Part shown: positions 43,170 through 55,207 of the stretch, in pieces
How positions within the stretch are numbered: position 1 is the stretch's first letter
Layout of the letters: the number at the start of each line of letters is the position of its first letter
NCBI GenBank assembly: GCA_030704615.1
Contig: CM060732.1
Coordinates: forward strand, 65,329,053-65,393,052
Length of the DNA stretch: 64,000 bases
Direction of reading: 5' to 3'
Origin: Takakia lepidozioides
Taxonomy: Eukaryota > Streptophyta > Takakiopsida > Takakiales > Takakiaceae
Program-made: the position numbers and the translations under genes
Notes under the pieces: model-generated
What the model saw: the letters and a program-made list of their open reading frames with translations, nothing else
What the model was told of the DNA's origin: nothing
Database searches by the model: none

Positions 43170-45744
43170 CTATGTTGATGAGGTGCTTATGGACTTAACA
43201 TGACTCTTCCCATCCAGACCTCGTTGGAGAAAGGACATGAAATAGTCAGCATATGTGGTAGCCTTATAGATAGCAGGTTGAGTGTCATCTGTAAGCTCAG
43301 GTGCAGGTCCAATCAGAGACTCTCTGGAGGGGCTGTAGAAGGCTGCCAATGACAGACGCTCATTGCTGCGGCTTATCATGCCCCTGTGCTCCACACTCTT
43401 GTACCTACCATTTGTCAATATCTGCACCAATGCAGAAGAACAAAAAGTATGTTATGCTGGTTGATTGGAATGTCACATTCACAGCACTAGCCTTTGGTTG
43501 TTCCTGATTGTCCTGAACTCTTAATTTGTTCCACACAGTTTTAGTAAAATGTGAATTCTCCACACATCCAAGAGCAGCTGACCTTGTCATTGTTGGGCAC
43601 TGGAAGCAATCCCCAAAGTCATGCAACCTCACACTTTGCTAAATCTGGTGTCTACTCTTTGGCGTACAGTTGCTACAATAAATCTGTGGTCCAGTCCTCC
43701 CAGAGCTCCATGCTGGCATAAATCTCCACACTAGAGTAACCAACCCCAGGTCCTGCGATGATCCCCATGTCTACTGATGCACTGCTAACCAGAGGTGACT
43801 GGCTCCAGAGGCTCTACCGTATTTCCTGTTAAGACTCTCTTGAGTGTGGGTTGAATACCTATCTACACATTACATGCTCCTGCATTTCTTGAAGAATGTC
43901 ATCACTCCAATACATTCTAGAGCTTCAGCACTGGAGTTGGACCCCCCTCCCCAACAAATGTCAATCAAGCTAAACTCTAGTCCAAAATTTGGCTCTACAC
44001 TAGATGAAAGGACAAGATTTTTACCTCAATCTGGTCACCAACATTGATCACAAAGGCGTTGGGCACAGGCTGGACTTCCACCCAGTTGCCATCCTTGGCA
44101 CGCACTTGAAGACCAGCTGTGTCACCTTGTAATAGCACTGTTATGCCACCAGGGTCAGAGTGAGCACCCAATCCAACTGTACTGGTGTCCAGCATTGGGC
44201 ATGGTGGATAGTAGTTCACCCGCATGGAATGGGTGGGCTCCCCAAACCATTCCTCAAAGAAAGTTTCTCTCAGACCCAGGCTTATGGCACAGACAGCCAG
44301 CAGCTGTCGAGACACCTTCCTGATCTCACTGGTATACTCGTCCATCACCTCTCTGTAAAAATCCAGTGCACATATCAGAATGTACTCATAAGACGTAGTT
44401 TGCCGTAGCCTACTAGTGCACATATCAGAGATTGCTTCAGTGGATAATTTGATCAGCAGCAAAAGAAAAGAGGCGCCCTTCTTTTCTCCTCCTTAAAGAT
44501 TGATATGACTGAAGCGGAGGGTGTGACCCAGTCTCCCAGGCAGAAATTCCTCCATTGCCTTCCCTTCCCGCCCTTTAGACCAGTTCCCTGTTGCCCCGAC
44601 AGGTTTCACTCCATAGGATTTGTTATAAATTCTAAAAATCAAGTGTGAGGAGAGTTAGAACACACTCTTCTACAGGCAAGAGGCCTTCTCTCTCTCAGCA
44701 GAGAGATAGTGCCAGAATGTAGAAATAGATGTGATCAATCTTTGAGGACACACCCACCTGTAGGCTGTGGGACGTGTAGGCCAGGGATCGGCGTTCTTCA
44801 AGGCGAGAGGCAAAAGGCGATGGTAGAAGTGATCCACATGGTAGCTTCTCTTCTGCACATGGTAGCTTCTCTTCTGCAGGTAAATCAAAGAAATATCTTG
44901 CAATCTTCTTGGTACGGTCTAACGTTGTCTCCGGGATGCCATGGTTGATAACCTGTACAGGTTTGCTTCATTTCAGTCCTCTGGATGGACTTAAACTCTT
45001 AAGCTCTCTAGATAGCAACGCTTAAACCATGCGTTCGACAACCAGCTGCAAATTCCTTTGAGGCATTACAGGATATTCTGTTAGATCAACATGAGCTAAG
45101 CTAGGGAGCATCTTCAGGACCTACCGCACGGCAAGGTTTCCGAGAGGAGCGATGGCATCCTAAAGCTCATCGGACATTTAATTGCCTGGATTGAGATGAC
45201 AAGAATCTGCATTTTCCTTTTTGTACTAAAGGTGACTTATTTCCGTCTAGAAGCTTCAAATCTTTGCAAGATGTCAGATATACTCGAGCTCCTCATAACA
45301 GCTAGTAGACCTCAACATGCATACATTTGGGGCACAACAAGTGCTAGAACTTGTATGGAAAATGCCAACGGAAGTTCGCCGCAAAATCCTGAACCTCTTT
45401 GGGGTGATCAATCCTGGTTGGTGGCGAGTCATAATTGCGACCCCCGAGTATGTTTCAAAGGGCTAGAAAATGCCGGATCCATCCCAGCGTGGAAGCTTGA
45501 AATTCAACGGGTGTTTATGGCAAACTACGCTGACCTGGAAAAAGCCCCACTCTTCAAATGCCTTCGAAATGTCTGCAATTGTGCTATCTCTCGCGTCCCC
45601 ATCCAAGCCGCCCATATCAACAACTGGGATCCGTGCATGATATGACTTACTCACCCTCGCTGCCACTTGTTCTGGTTTGCAAGCCGAATCTGCAGCACCA
45701 TTGTTCAGGTGGGTTTCTTTCAAAGTCTCTGCCAGTGAATTCAT
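43170..45744 (-). CDS. 2-oxoglutarate/Fe(II) dioxygenase, JOX/ANS-like, damaged exon 2
   Basis: Soluble oxygenase of the plant DOXC type, closest by eye to jasmonate-induced oxygenases and anthocyanidin synthase. Exons: 45535-45744 (DIOX_N start, IPVVDMGGL ... FEEWGFFQ), 44758-44952 (VINHGIPETTLDRTKKIARYFFDLP ... DHFYHRLLPLALKN), 44025-44352 (REVMDEYTSEIRKVS ... MRVNYYPPCP ... LGAHSDPGGITVLLQ) and 43170-43421 (NGRYKSVEHRGMI, NERLSLAAF, GKSHV). The iron ligands HxD and distal His and the R-x-S co-substrate motif are present. Exon 2 is defective: after FFDLPAEEK the frame shifts and roughly 28 residues expected before DHFYH are missing, at a direct 21-bp duplication. Flanking phases fit only if the shift is accepted. 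ATG at 45,744 is used because 45,780 is GTG. Substrate cannot be inferred. Confidence 0.82.
44376..44412 (-). mobile_element. SINE 3' fragment F (family 1)
   Basis: Reverse complement of the family end: GGCTACGGCAAACTACG and TCTTATGAGTACATTCT, just upstream (minus sense) of dioxygenase exon 3, inside its intron. Confidence 0.6.
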
Positions 45745-48237
45745 AGCGCCCGTCAATCTGGGCCTTTTCACGGTTGACACTCTTCCTCTATAAAAAGTCT
45801 CACTTTAGAACTCTCAATTGAAAGAAACTGAACACCCAAATTCTCAAAGCAGCAGCTCGTCTGGACACAGCCCACCAGCTCTCAGGTTTGAGGGAGACAA
45901 AAGTAAAGCACGTGAACCCCGATGGGAAGCGGGGTGATACAATCCTGAAATAAACAAAGTCCCATCATCGGCTTAACACTACTTAATCACAAGACACGGG
46001 GGTACAAAAGTGGGGAGCGAAAGAAAACATGTGAAAGCGTCACACGCCTTGAGTCAGCCTTCTCAAGTGTGAAGGGCCAGGGCAAAGCAAGGAGGTGCAT
46101 GGCATCAGAACAGCAGTGGAGATGTGGGGCAGAAATGATCTTGTGATTTGTTTGTTGAGGGGCACCGTCCTCCCCACCACCCTCTTGTGATGGAGACGGT
46201 GTACACTGACGGCACCTACTCCATTATTCTCTTAAATTTTAAAGAGGGTTTATACACTAGACAGCTTTATTTTTTATTTTTTACTATGGTAAGATGGGAG
46301 TTTAATGTGTAAGGAACACTTAGGGGGTGTTCCAGTAGCCCTAATCCGAACCATCAAATTTCATGGGGCTCATGTACGCGGAAGAATTACCACTCGGTAT
46401 CGTGGGGTGGAGAGATCTGTTTGAGGAGATTCGATGTGGGCTTGCGCAATCCTTTAAATCCACTCTACACCTAAAAGTGGGGCTGGCAACGTATACGCAC
46501 ATAGCTACCCATTGGTTCTATTTCTGGGGATGAGAATAGGGGAATGTCAAAAATCATTCCCTCTTTAAAAATCTAACTTAGTTTGGATGGAAAGAAATAA
46601 TTTTCTATAAGGCTGCGGGCCCGTTGTAGGAAAAGAAAGCTGTACGCCGTCAGTTAGGGCGCATGTCAGGTGAGGGGCGCAGCGTCCACCTCTTATGTAG
46701 ACTTTAATTCTTTTAACAGCCCCTTGATAGGGAATATCCTATTTCGTCCAATAGCCCCTCCTTAATCCTGGGGCGATTCATGGGGGGCCGGGGCGTTGGC
46801 AGCTGCCCATGGAACCCGGCTCTAACCGCACCTAAGCTTAAGTAACATCACTAAACTTGTTTTCTCGCAATAGCGATAATAGCGAATTCGAGCGGGAAAC
46901 AATGAAAAGGGATGGATTTGAAAACTTTCTTATGTCCAGTCACCGGCCCGCTAGCAAGTGTGGCCAAGCATTAGATGGGGCCTAGAGTTGAATGCGAGGG
47001 AGCCGGTTCAGCCAGCGTGGACCCCCCGCCTCGTCGCCCGCACACGGCAACGCCTCCCCCGCGCCTCATGCCCGCTGCGGGGACATGAGACGTGTCCTCA
47101 CCCGCATCCCATCCCGCCTCCCATCCTGGGCATGCCATCGTCGTCCATCCCCCATGCATGCCTTCACACTCCCCATGTATGACATTGCATCCATATGACC
47201 CCATGCATAGGTGGAGAATACACGTACCAGCTTTCGCTTTCATTTCTATTGTTGGCATACCGCGTCCCGTCATGCGTCAATTGGGTGGACAACATTGGGC
47301 AATCGTTACGATGCAAGATGTATTCGCCGTGTTCGAAGGTTGCAACGCTTGCCGCAACAAACGTATCTTGCGTGCAGGTCCTTGTTATCGCTCCAGAACG
47401 ATCAAAAGTATCATTGCGCTTCTTTGGATTTTCATTGTTCTCTTCGTCTAGTTTATAACTTTCGGCTGCGGTGAGTGACTTCTGCAATGAACATCCGAAA
47501 CCCTCACATTTCTGCCATGTTCATTTCCTTGTTGGTTTTTTCCCCAGATGCATGCATAGATTCACCCGCTAGATAGTAAATGAACATGGTTTTATTCGGT
47601 CGACAACTAGGGGATACTAAAAACGACGGAAGGGGCATGGAGGGAAACTACTGCGCCTATGAACAACAACTCTCTGCCCTAAATGCCCCATTACCCATAC
47701 TCAGTAATCGTTTTATCAGTACACTAGTTAGCAAAGTGGACAAGTGGGCCTGTTTGCTAGTCCTCAAACCACTTCATGCAAGTATTCACATGGAGGTGAG
47801 GTGAACACATTGTTTCATATGGAGCTGAGGTGAGGAGTTCGTTCCTTTGCTGATTCTTTGCTAATCCTGGGGAGCCTGGTAAGGCATAAACCTGCCTATT
47901 TTGCAATTTGTGATGTTGTATTCCGAAAGAATTCAAGGTGAGGGCATCACTTTCCATAATTCACTGTCTCCCTCTACGGACGCGCACATACCAACTATCG
48001 CATTCTTTCCTTATTTCTGCACTTTGTTGTGTTTTCACTCTCCATCTCCATATATGGCTGTCATAATGAAATTGCCAGTCCATTCGTGGTGTTGGGTTTA
48101 GGGTTTACTATTAATGACATGATATCATTGTCTAAGGTATATTGGCTGGGTTCATGGGCCATGGATGCAATTGGCCTTTGCATGATTTATACCTTGCTTA
48201 GGATTTCCAATGGGTATTGGTTGTGTAGGTTTGCACG
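45745..48237. other. Upstream region of the dioxygenase and intergenic DNA
   Basis: A minus-strand TATA-like string (CTTTTTATAGAGG) lies near 45,790-45,800, close to the dioxygenase start. The rest shows no recognisable gene; GC-rich frames at 46.96-47.27 kb have no motif. Confidence 0.4.
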
Positions 48238-48630
48238 GTGCTGCAAGTGTTGGCAGACGCAACAATCATGATGAAGGAGAGCAAAATGATAGAGAACCGA
48301 AGGGAATACCGTGAGACATATGAAACTGATGAATACGAGGACCTCATATGCGAGGCCTACTCCAAGGCGAGGGTGCATGAACCTGGTGCGTCTAATAGAC
48401 GACAATACAGATGCATATATTGTCATCTGCTTTTTGGGGATAAAAAAAAACTGAACTTGCACAGGATAGATGGTTGTATGAAGCATGGGCAAGATGAGGG
48501 TGCCCTTAAAATGTATCCTGTTTTTGAACACTGCCAGAGGGGTATCTTGGAGGATGCGGTTCAACATGCAAATCATGCTGCAGGGGTTTGTCATGGATAC
48601 CACTGTACCCCTTCATTATTTTTGCATTGA
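48238..48630 (+). CDS. Possible zinc-finger-containing exon
   Basis: A 130-codon frame with an acidic/Tyr-rich stretch (ENRREYRETYETDEYEDLICEAY) followed by a C2HC-like finger (CIYCHLLFGDKKKLNLHRIDGC: CX2C, then His and Cys). It overlaps the minus-strand integrase tail of the gypsy element from 48,506, so its 3' part cannot be real coding if that element is recent. No family recognised. It might be one exon of an unseen gene. Confidence 0.25.
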   Translation: MLQVLADATIMMKESKMIENRREYRETYETDEYEDLICEAYSKARVHEPGASNRRQYRCIYCHLLFGDKKKLNLHRIDGCMKHGQDEGALKMYPVFEHCQRGILEDAVQHANHAAGVCHGYHCTPSLFLH

Positions 48631-49761
48631 CTCTTCCCAGCATTTCTTTGTTAATGGTTTGTAACATGGCGGTGTTGTTATCATACATCTTTTGTATGAC
48701 ATAAGGTCCTTTCCACGGTGATTTAAGCTTAGAAGCTTGAATCTTTCCTTTCTTCTGCAACCATAGAACCAAATCCCCCGTCTTAAAAGTCTTTAACTTG
48801 TCTTCATCAAACTGTTCCTTTCGCTTCATCTGAATTCTGGTCATATTATCAGCTGCATCAGCACGTACTTCTTCCACATGGTATAATTCATGTTTCCTGA
48901 CCTTGATGGAGTCTTGCAATTCCATTCTTTTTCCCCACTCCGTTCTCATGGTAGGTAACAGGAATTCCACCCCACTGGAAGTAAGGCTTCCATACCATAA
49001 ACTAATTGGAATGGTGTATACTTAGTGGTGACTTTATATGAAGTCCTGTATGACCACAAAGCTGTCAGCAGCTTCGTATCCAAATCCGTTCTGTTTGCAT
49101 TGACTATCTTAGCCAAGATAGTACATAGTATTTTGTTGGTAGCCTCTGCCTGCCCATTACCCTGTGGGTAATATGTTGTACTCTTTCTATGCACAATCAT
49201 AAACTCTTTAGTCAACAACTCAATGGTCTCATTCATGAAGTGACTTCCTTGATCACTGAAATTCTAAGGGACAGCCAAATCGTGTAAGTATGTTCTCGTA
49301 CAGGAACCTTGCTGTGTGGACTTGGCTGTGTTGTCCCTCAAAGCTTTAGCTTCCACCCACTTTGTAGTATAATCAGTGGCTGTAATTATGTACATGTTTC
49401 GTGTATTCTTGGATGGTGGGTTAATTGGTCCAACAAAGTCTAGTCCCCATTTCTGAAATGGTTCCGTAGGCATTGTAGGATGCAAGGCCATCCTTCCAGA
49501 TCTCTGCAAAGGTCCTAGCCTCTGACATTCATCACACTTCTGACAATACTCGTGTACATCTTTGAACAAAGTAGGCCACCAGTATCCTGCGAGTAGTATC
49601 TTTCTACTGGTAGTCTCTTCTCCAAAATGACCTCCAGCCACTCCTTTATGAACTTCCGCCAAAACTTTATTTACTTCATGGTGGTACAAGCATCGTTTTA
49701 GTACTCCATCAGGTCCTAACTTATATCTTTCTCCTCTTTCTCCTGTTGACAATCGTGACAA
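48506..49761 (-). pseudogene. Integrase of gypsy copy I
   Basis: Zinc-binding HHCC region ([23 protein letters not shown] ... CQKCDECQ) and the start of the catalytic core (WGLDFVGPI) lie in 49,761-49,264. After a frame break come the third catalytic residue (STTYYPQGNGQAEATNKIL, Glu in QAEATN) and the tail (49,236-48,946), then a C-terminal module (LVLWLQKKGKIQASKLKSPWKGPYVIQKMY) at 48,970-48,506. Two frameshifts; the second Asp region is disrupted near 49,260. Confidence 0.85.
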
Positions 49762-49889
49762 ATATCCGCCACAATCCTCATTCTCCCAGGCTTGTACACC
49801 CTCGAACTCAACTCGTGCAAGATTTACAAATCTTTGCTATTCTCCGCTTATCAGAGGTTTGTTTACCAGGTATATCAGAGCCTGGTGAG

Positions 49890-50220
49890 CCACATCGAAA
49901 TATAACAACTCTTCTTCCCAACAGTAATGCCTGAATTTTTTCTTTCTTCACACTAATAGATCATTGGGCCAATGCGTCTCTTTCCGTTGTGCTATAGTTC
50001 CTCTCATCCTCCTCTCAGAGCACTGTTCAAACAACCTGCTAGCATATACACACTCCACAGTGAAAGCCTGGTGATCAGCCTGGTGATCCACATAGAATAA
50101 ACTTCGCTGCCCAACAGGTAATTGCCTGAATTTCTTCACTACATAGATCATTGCCATGCTCCTTTCCGTTGTGCTATAGTTCCTCTCAGCACTGTTAATC
50201 AACCGGCTAGCATAGTACAC
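49890..50220 (-). pseudogene. RNase H of gypsy copy I with internal tandem duplication
   Basis: YYASRLINSAERNYSTTERSMAMIYVVKKFRQLPVGQRSLFYVDHQA is the gypsy RNase H core. The block from GCCTGGTGATCCACATAG to the TTCCGTTGTGCTATAGTTCCTCTC motif occurs twice (about 49,890-50,075 and 50,078-50,220), diverged by several indels. The domain is therefore partly duplicated. Confidence 0.7.
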
Positions 50221-50323
50221 AGGTGAAATCTATATTCCCTGTAACATTCTGGGCTAACACCGCTCCCAACGCTTCTCCTGATGCATTCGCAAGTGAACAT
50301 GGAATACTACATGCCAGTGAGGG

Positions 50324-51050
50324 TTAATCAGCACAGGTGTAGTTGTTACTGACAGTGTAAAGTTCCTCAAATGCCTGTTGACATTCAGACTGTCCAGGCA
50401 AACACTGCATCTTCTTCAGTAGTTTGCTCAATGGTGCTGCTATTTGTGCATACCTTTTGCCAAATCTCTGAATAACTGGTTTGCCCAAGGAATCTTTGTA
50501 GACTTTTAACATCACTGGTGTGGAGAGGCTTTAATGGACTATGTCTTTCTGGGGTCACAAGGAGTCCCTTCTTACACACAATGTGTCCCAGAAGCACCCC
50601 TGAGTCACACAGAAAGTACACTTCTCTGGATTCAGGCCCAGACCTCTCATCCTGCATCTGGCCAAACATAACTCCAATTATGCAAGTGCTCACTCTTAGA
50701 GCTGTACACACTGAAATCATCCAAGAATACCTCATGAATCATCCAGATACTCATGAAAAGATTCTTATCACTCTCTGAAAGGTCGCTGGTGCATACAAAG
50801 TCCAAAGGCATGACTTTGTATGCATAAGCCCCCCAGTCTGTGATGAAAGCTTTTCCCTTGGTCTTCTTCTGCCACTTGCACTTGATTAAACCACTGAAGC
50901 CATCCATGAATGAGTACATCTCATGGCCTGCTACAGTGTCTAATACTGCTTCTGTGAATGGCAAAGGGAAAGATCTCTCTTCGTACAAGCATCAGCTTCT
51001 TATAGTTCACACATACGCTCTAGTTTGCCATTCTTCTTGGGAACTATTAA
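50324..51050 (-). pseudogene. Reverse transcriptase of gypsy copy I, broken
   Basis: Motifs include FPLPFTEAVLDTVAG, MYSFMDGFSG, KGKAFITDWGAYAYKVMPL and the catalytic EVFLDDFSVYS (gypsy FLDD form), then GVLLGHIVCKKGLLV and the KSLQRFLGQTSYSE connection. These lie in at least three frames. RT copies element RNA to DNA; this copy is inactive. Confidence 0.8.
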
Positions 51051-51549
51051 ATGGGTGACAACCAATTATACTTCTATTGGGTATATAAACTTAGCTCAGC
51101 CAACTTCTTTATCTCTTCTCCAACCTTCTGGCGTAGTTGGGATTCATTCTATACCTCGCCTGCGATTTGGTACTGACCCTGGTTCCAGTTCAATTTTTAT
51201 GCTGACAGACTTCAGGTGGTATCCCTTTTAGATCCTATAGCTCCAAGCAAATACATCTCTGTATTTGATGAACAAGCTTTTAGCTTCTTCGAAGAATTCT
51301 GGCTCCAAATCAGCTCCTACTTTCACCATCCTCGGTTCCTCTTTAGTTCCCACATACTTCTCTCACTGCTCATCATGCTGATGATTGTCCAACCAGTCAC
51401 CACTTCATCCTGTAAGCTCACAGTGGCTGGTTCTTCTAGGATTTCTATTTTCTCCTTTTCCTCTCTTCATAGAAATGTGATGGGTAAATGCTGGTTTCCT
51501 CGTAGTTGGTGTTGCTGTCACTACACCACAGAACAGCACAACTCTCTCA

Positions 51550-53130
51550 AACAACTAGGCTTTCCACCCGCCGCATCTCTGCAACCTGCTCCCACTCTGG
51601 GTGTGCAGCAAATAGGGTAGCTTCCTGCTCCTCATCCAGTCTCCTCCTACAGTCATACTCTCTGACTCCTCGAGGTCTTCTTGTAGCAGGTAATCTACTA
51701 GATTTCTTTGTGGTAATTGTATCTCGTGTATCCCATTATGCACGGTTAGTAACTGGAGAATTCTAGATGGAATAACCCTGGCCTGTTTCCAGCCACGGAC
51801 GTCCCATAATAAGGGTAAGTCCCTCCATGACTTCATCCATTTTTAATACAGTTACTGTGATCATAAAGATCATTTTCTTGTATCTGTATATTTAACTCCT
51901 CTTATTATTCCCAATGGCTACAACTTCTTTGATCTGCCATTGTTACTGTAAATGGGGCTGGTTTCATGTTACTTAGACCAAGCTTCCTTCCTTAATTGGC
52001 TCGTCATGATATTTACTCCAGAACCACCATCTATCAGTACATCAGTTGTTCTGTGATTCTCAAGTTACTGTTTTCAATTCATTCCTTGGCATAGAATTCA
52101 ATCAAGCCCTAACGCCAGAGTTTCTCGCCCTTCCGGCTTCAAACTTATACTGGTCACACCTTGCGTTCAGGTCTGTGTTCCTGTCTCTTGGGCAATTCGA
52201 TTGATGCTTGATACACGCCTGTGCTACAATAAGGTGCCACAGCTAATAGCTGTCCAATGGTAATTCTGCTTTGGTCTGACATTTACTTCAGCCAAAGTCT
52301 CTTCATTACTTGCATGTCTGCATCTTTTTTTTCCCTTTCTTCCTCCACTCCCTTTTTTTTCTCCATCCGAATCAGAGAATCTGCCACAGGACTATCAGTA
52401 CTCCTTTTGCATTTCCCTTATAGTATCTGCCACTTCCTTGTGCAGTTCTTCTCATCTTTCCAAGTCTCTTCATCTTCACGGCATATCATTGCCATCTCCA
52501 GTTCTCATTTTCTTCCTCTTCTACGGAGGTATTAGTTTGCTTTACTTCTTGTTACTATCATTGTACTTACTTCTGGTACAAACACATGGCCTAACATGTG
52601 AGCTGCCACCACTGGGCCCTCATTCACAGGAGCTCTCATCTCATTCTGGTGTCTGATACCAGAATGAACAGGCTGCCTTGCGAATGTCCTGGCTGATACA
52701 ATAGTAAACATAGCTCTTCACCATGGGTCCTCGCCCTTGGTTGTTTCATTGGATTATTTCTATAATCCTGATCCGGGTGGTAATTCCCCCCTGGATTACC
52801 ATGATAGTTGCCCTCTGGAATTTCCTTGGTAATTCCCTCTTGAATTTACCTCTCCCTTCCATGCCATTGTTACAACCACCAGACCTACCATAGTGGTCCT
52901 GATCATTGTTTCTTCTTGGCTGGGGCTGCACCTGATGCACCCTTACTTGCCTAGGTTCTCTTGCAGCTGTCCTTCTGTTTGTAGTAACAATTCTCAGTAG
53001 AATGGTTATCCATTTTATAGATAGTACAGTGTTTCTCCTTCATGTGGCATTTCTATGGTGGTATGGCCTTCATTCTGGCACTTTGCCACACCATACACCC
53101 TTCCTCCAATGTGTTGCAGCCTCTTGGCAT
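51550..53130 (-). pseudogene. Zinc-knuckle and protease region of gypsy copy I
   Basis: Nucleotide-level copy of 56.3-57.8 kb with many indels. The strings TCCCACTCTGGGTGTGCAGC, ACCATCTATCAGTACATCAG and GGCTGGGGCTGCACTTGATGC-type blocks recur in order. Reading frames are short and broken. Confidence 0.7.
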
Positions 53131-53229
53131 ACTTCTTCAAGATTTCTCCAATTTTTTTTCATAGTTATCCCTCTTCAACTTCTCCTTTCTCTTACTCTTT
53201 CTTTTAGTTCTTGCTCTTCTTCTTCATCT

Positions 53230-54601
53230 GACTCATACCTCAGAGTCCCCATCTTCTTTTTTCTCTCTCCTGAGCATTCCCAATTGCTCAATTCTGTTCG
53301 CAGTTTCAAATGCCTCCTCCACTGTATTATGGGGTAACATATCCACTTTCTTTTGCAACTCTGGTCTTAGTCCACTCACAAACCAAGTCTTCTGTAACCC
53401 GGGCGCTGGTACTGCAGCCAGCTTTTTCATCATCAATTCCATCTTCTCCATATATCTTCAACAGTTTCATGCTTCTTCTGCTTCAGCTATTGTAAACTTC
53501 CATACACTTCATCCTCAGTTTTACTTGTCCTGAAACCTATTTCGAAATGCTGTATTCAAGCCATTCCAGGTAGGAAATGATTATCAGGGAATCTTGCATA
53601 CCATTCACTTGCTTTCTTGATAAGTGAACAAGGAAACAGTCTCATCTTGGCATCATCGCCATTCTCATTGTTCACTACTAAACATGTGCTCAAATTGGCT
53701 AATGTGTACATCGGGATCCCCTTTCCTGAATATATTGGAAAGGGTGGTTTTGCCCGTGTTGGTTGTAACGCCATCTGTGGCCCTACCTTCTGCCCACTGA
53801 CAGGTGCTGGCACCCTTGCTGGTGCTGGCCTTCTGGACCTGTTGTTTTGTGGTGGATCTTCCACCAAGTGGTGGCCCTTGAGCACTCCTTGCTTCTGGCC
53901 CCACGATATTCACAGTATTCCCAGCTTCAGGCACTACTTCCCACACTCCCTGTCCCCCCAGAGCCAGATTCAGGCAGCCCGCCTGATCCCCCTGAGCCGA
54001 CACCTTCGTTGGCCTGTGATCCAAGTGCTCCACTTGATCCAGGTCCAACGGGTTGGGATGTCCTGGTTGTAGTCTCAACCTCAGCTGTTGGGTCTACTTC
54101 TTCATATTCTTCCTCTTCTAATTTCTTCTCTCTGTTTTCATCCTCCAAGTTTTGCCCTTGGGTTTCTTCTTCACTCATGTAACTCAACTGTAATGGTGTT
54201 GGAGAGTCTGAACTCTCCGTTGGCTCTGGCACATCCTCTTCTCCTTCTTCACCTTCTGCTTCAGAAACTGGAGTTCCTGCTTTTGGTGTTCCATGCCAAC
54301 TCTTATCAAAGATTTCTGTCAAGTCTTTTATCCAAGGATGTACTTCAGATCTTTCACCTCGTGATTGATCTTCTTCCTGTACCAATTCCCTTAATCTTTC
54401 TAGCAAGAAAACAGAAGGAGTGGCATCCAACTCTAGTTCTTCCGGTATAGGTGATGCACTATTTGATCTTAATGGTGTGAGAGGTCCAGATGATTCCCCT
54501 ATGTCTATTCCTCTCTCCCAAAGATATGGATAATTAGCTTTCAGATAGCTTTCTCTTTTTGCTGAATATCTCTGTCGTCTAGCTTCTCTTTCATCACTCA
54601 T
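53230..54601 (-). pseudogene. Gag of gypsy copy I
   Basis: Starts MSDEREARRQRYSAKRESYLK, then an acidic Pro/Ser/Gly-rich segment intact to about 53,930, a Gly-rich linker, and after frame changes the capsid core (FPIYSGKG; MRLFPCSLIKKASEWYARFPD; MEKMELMMKKLAAVPAPGLQKTWFVSGLRPELQKKVDMLPHNTVEEAFETANRIEQL). Frameshifts occur near 53,930, 53,700 and 53,450. Confidence 0.85.
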
Positions 54602-54622
54602 GTCCCATGTCTTTCATTTCTT

Positions 54623-55012
54623 TTAATGTGGCAATAACCAAAACTCTCTTCTGTAATATCTCTCGTATATGCCTGGGTTTCTTTCAAGCTTCAATGCACC
54701 CTTGGCTATACTTGAAGTCTCCGTTACCATATAACCATATGGCAAACAAGTCTGAAAAGCTGTTCTTGGTGTGAGTTTGATCCACAAAATATCCTTTGGA
54801 ATCCAATTCTTTACCAGTACCAGCTCTTCATGCATATGAGTATAAACATTCACCTTTCTTTCTTCCCAGCCTTCAAACTCTACTCGTTTAATGGATAGCA
54901 ATGCTATCACATAAACCAATGTTGGTAACCAACGTGCTCTTCCTCTACAGGCTACCTGATAAATCTTTATCACTCCTTTCTCCAGACCCCATTCTGGATC
55001 AACATCATGCAC
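54623..55012 (-). CDS. Leader ORF upstream of gag, gypsy copy I
   Basis: A 129-codon frame between the primer-binding site and gag, ending 20 nt before the gag start. It includes KGVIKIYQVACRGRARWLPTLVYVIALLSIKRVEFEGWEERKVNVYTHMHEELVLVKNWIPK in consecutive blocks. It is conserved at protein level in copy II (59,717-59,454), where a one-base insertion truncates it. No known domain recognised. It could be a separate element gene or an N-terminal gag extension. Confidence 0.55.
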   Translation of the reverse strand: MHDVDPEWGLEKGVIKIYQVACRGRARWLPTLVYVIALLSIKRVEFEGWEERKVNVYTHMHEELVLVKNWIPKDILWIKLTPRTAFQTCLPYGYMVTETSSIAKGALKLERNPGIYERYYRREFWLLPH

Positions 55013-55207
55013 TCGTTAAGAATATTTCTTTACAACCGTCTGGCAATTCCAAGAACCTTTGAAAGAATTGTTTGGACAATCTTTCTTCCTTCGTTCCACA
55101 GGGAATTTGATTCACTTCAAATTCTTTAATGGTCCAACCACCATGATCCCACCAGATGCCTGTCACATCTGGTTGTTCATGTCTCAGTTCCCCAGTATGG
55201 TCGCAAA

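Noticed and set aside
46958-47273. GC-rich overlapping frames on both strands
   Set aside because: Length explained by GC content; no recognisable domain or splice context.
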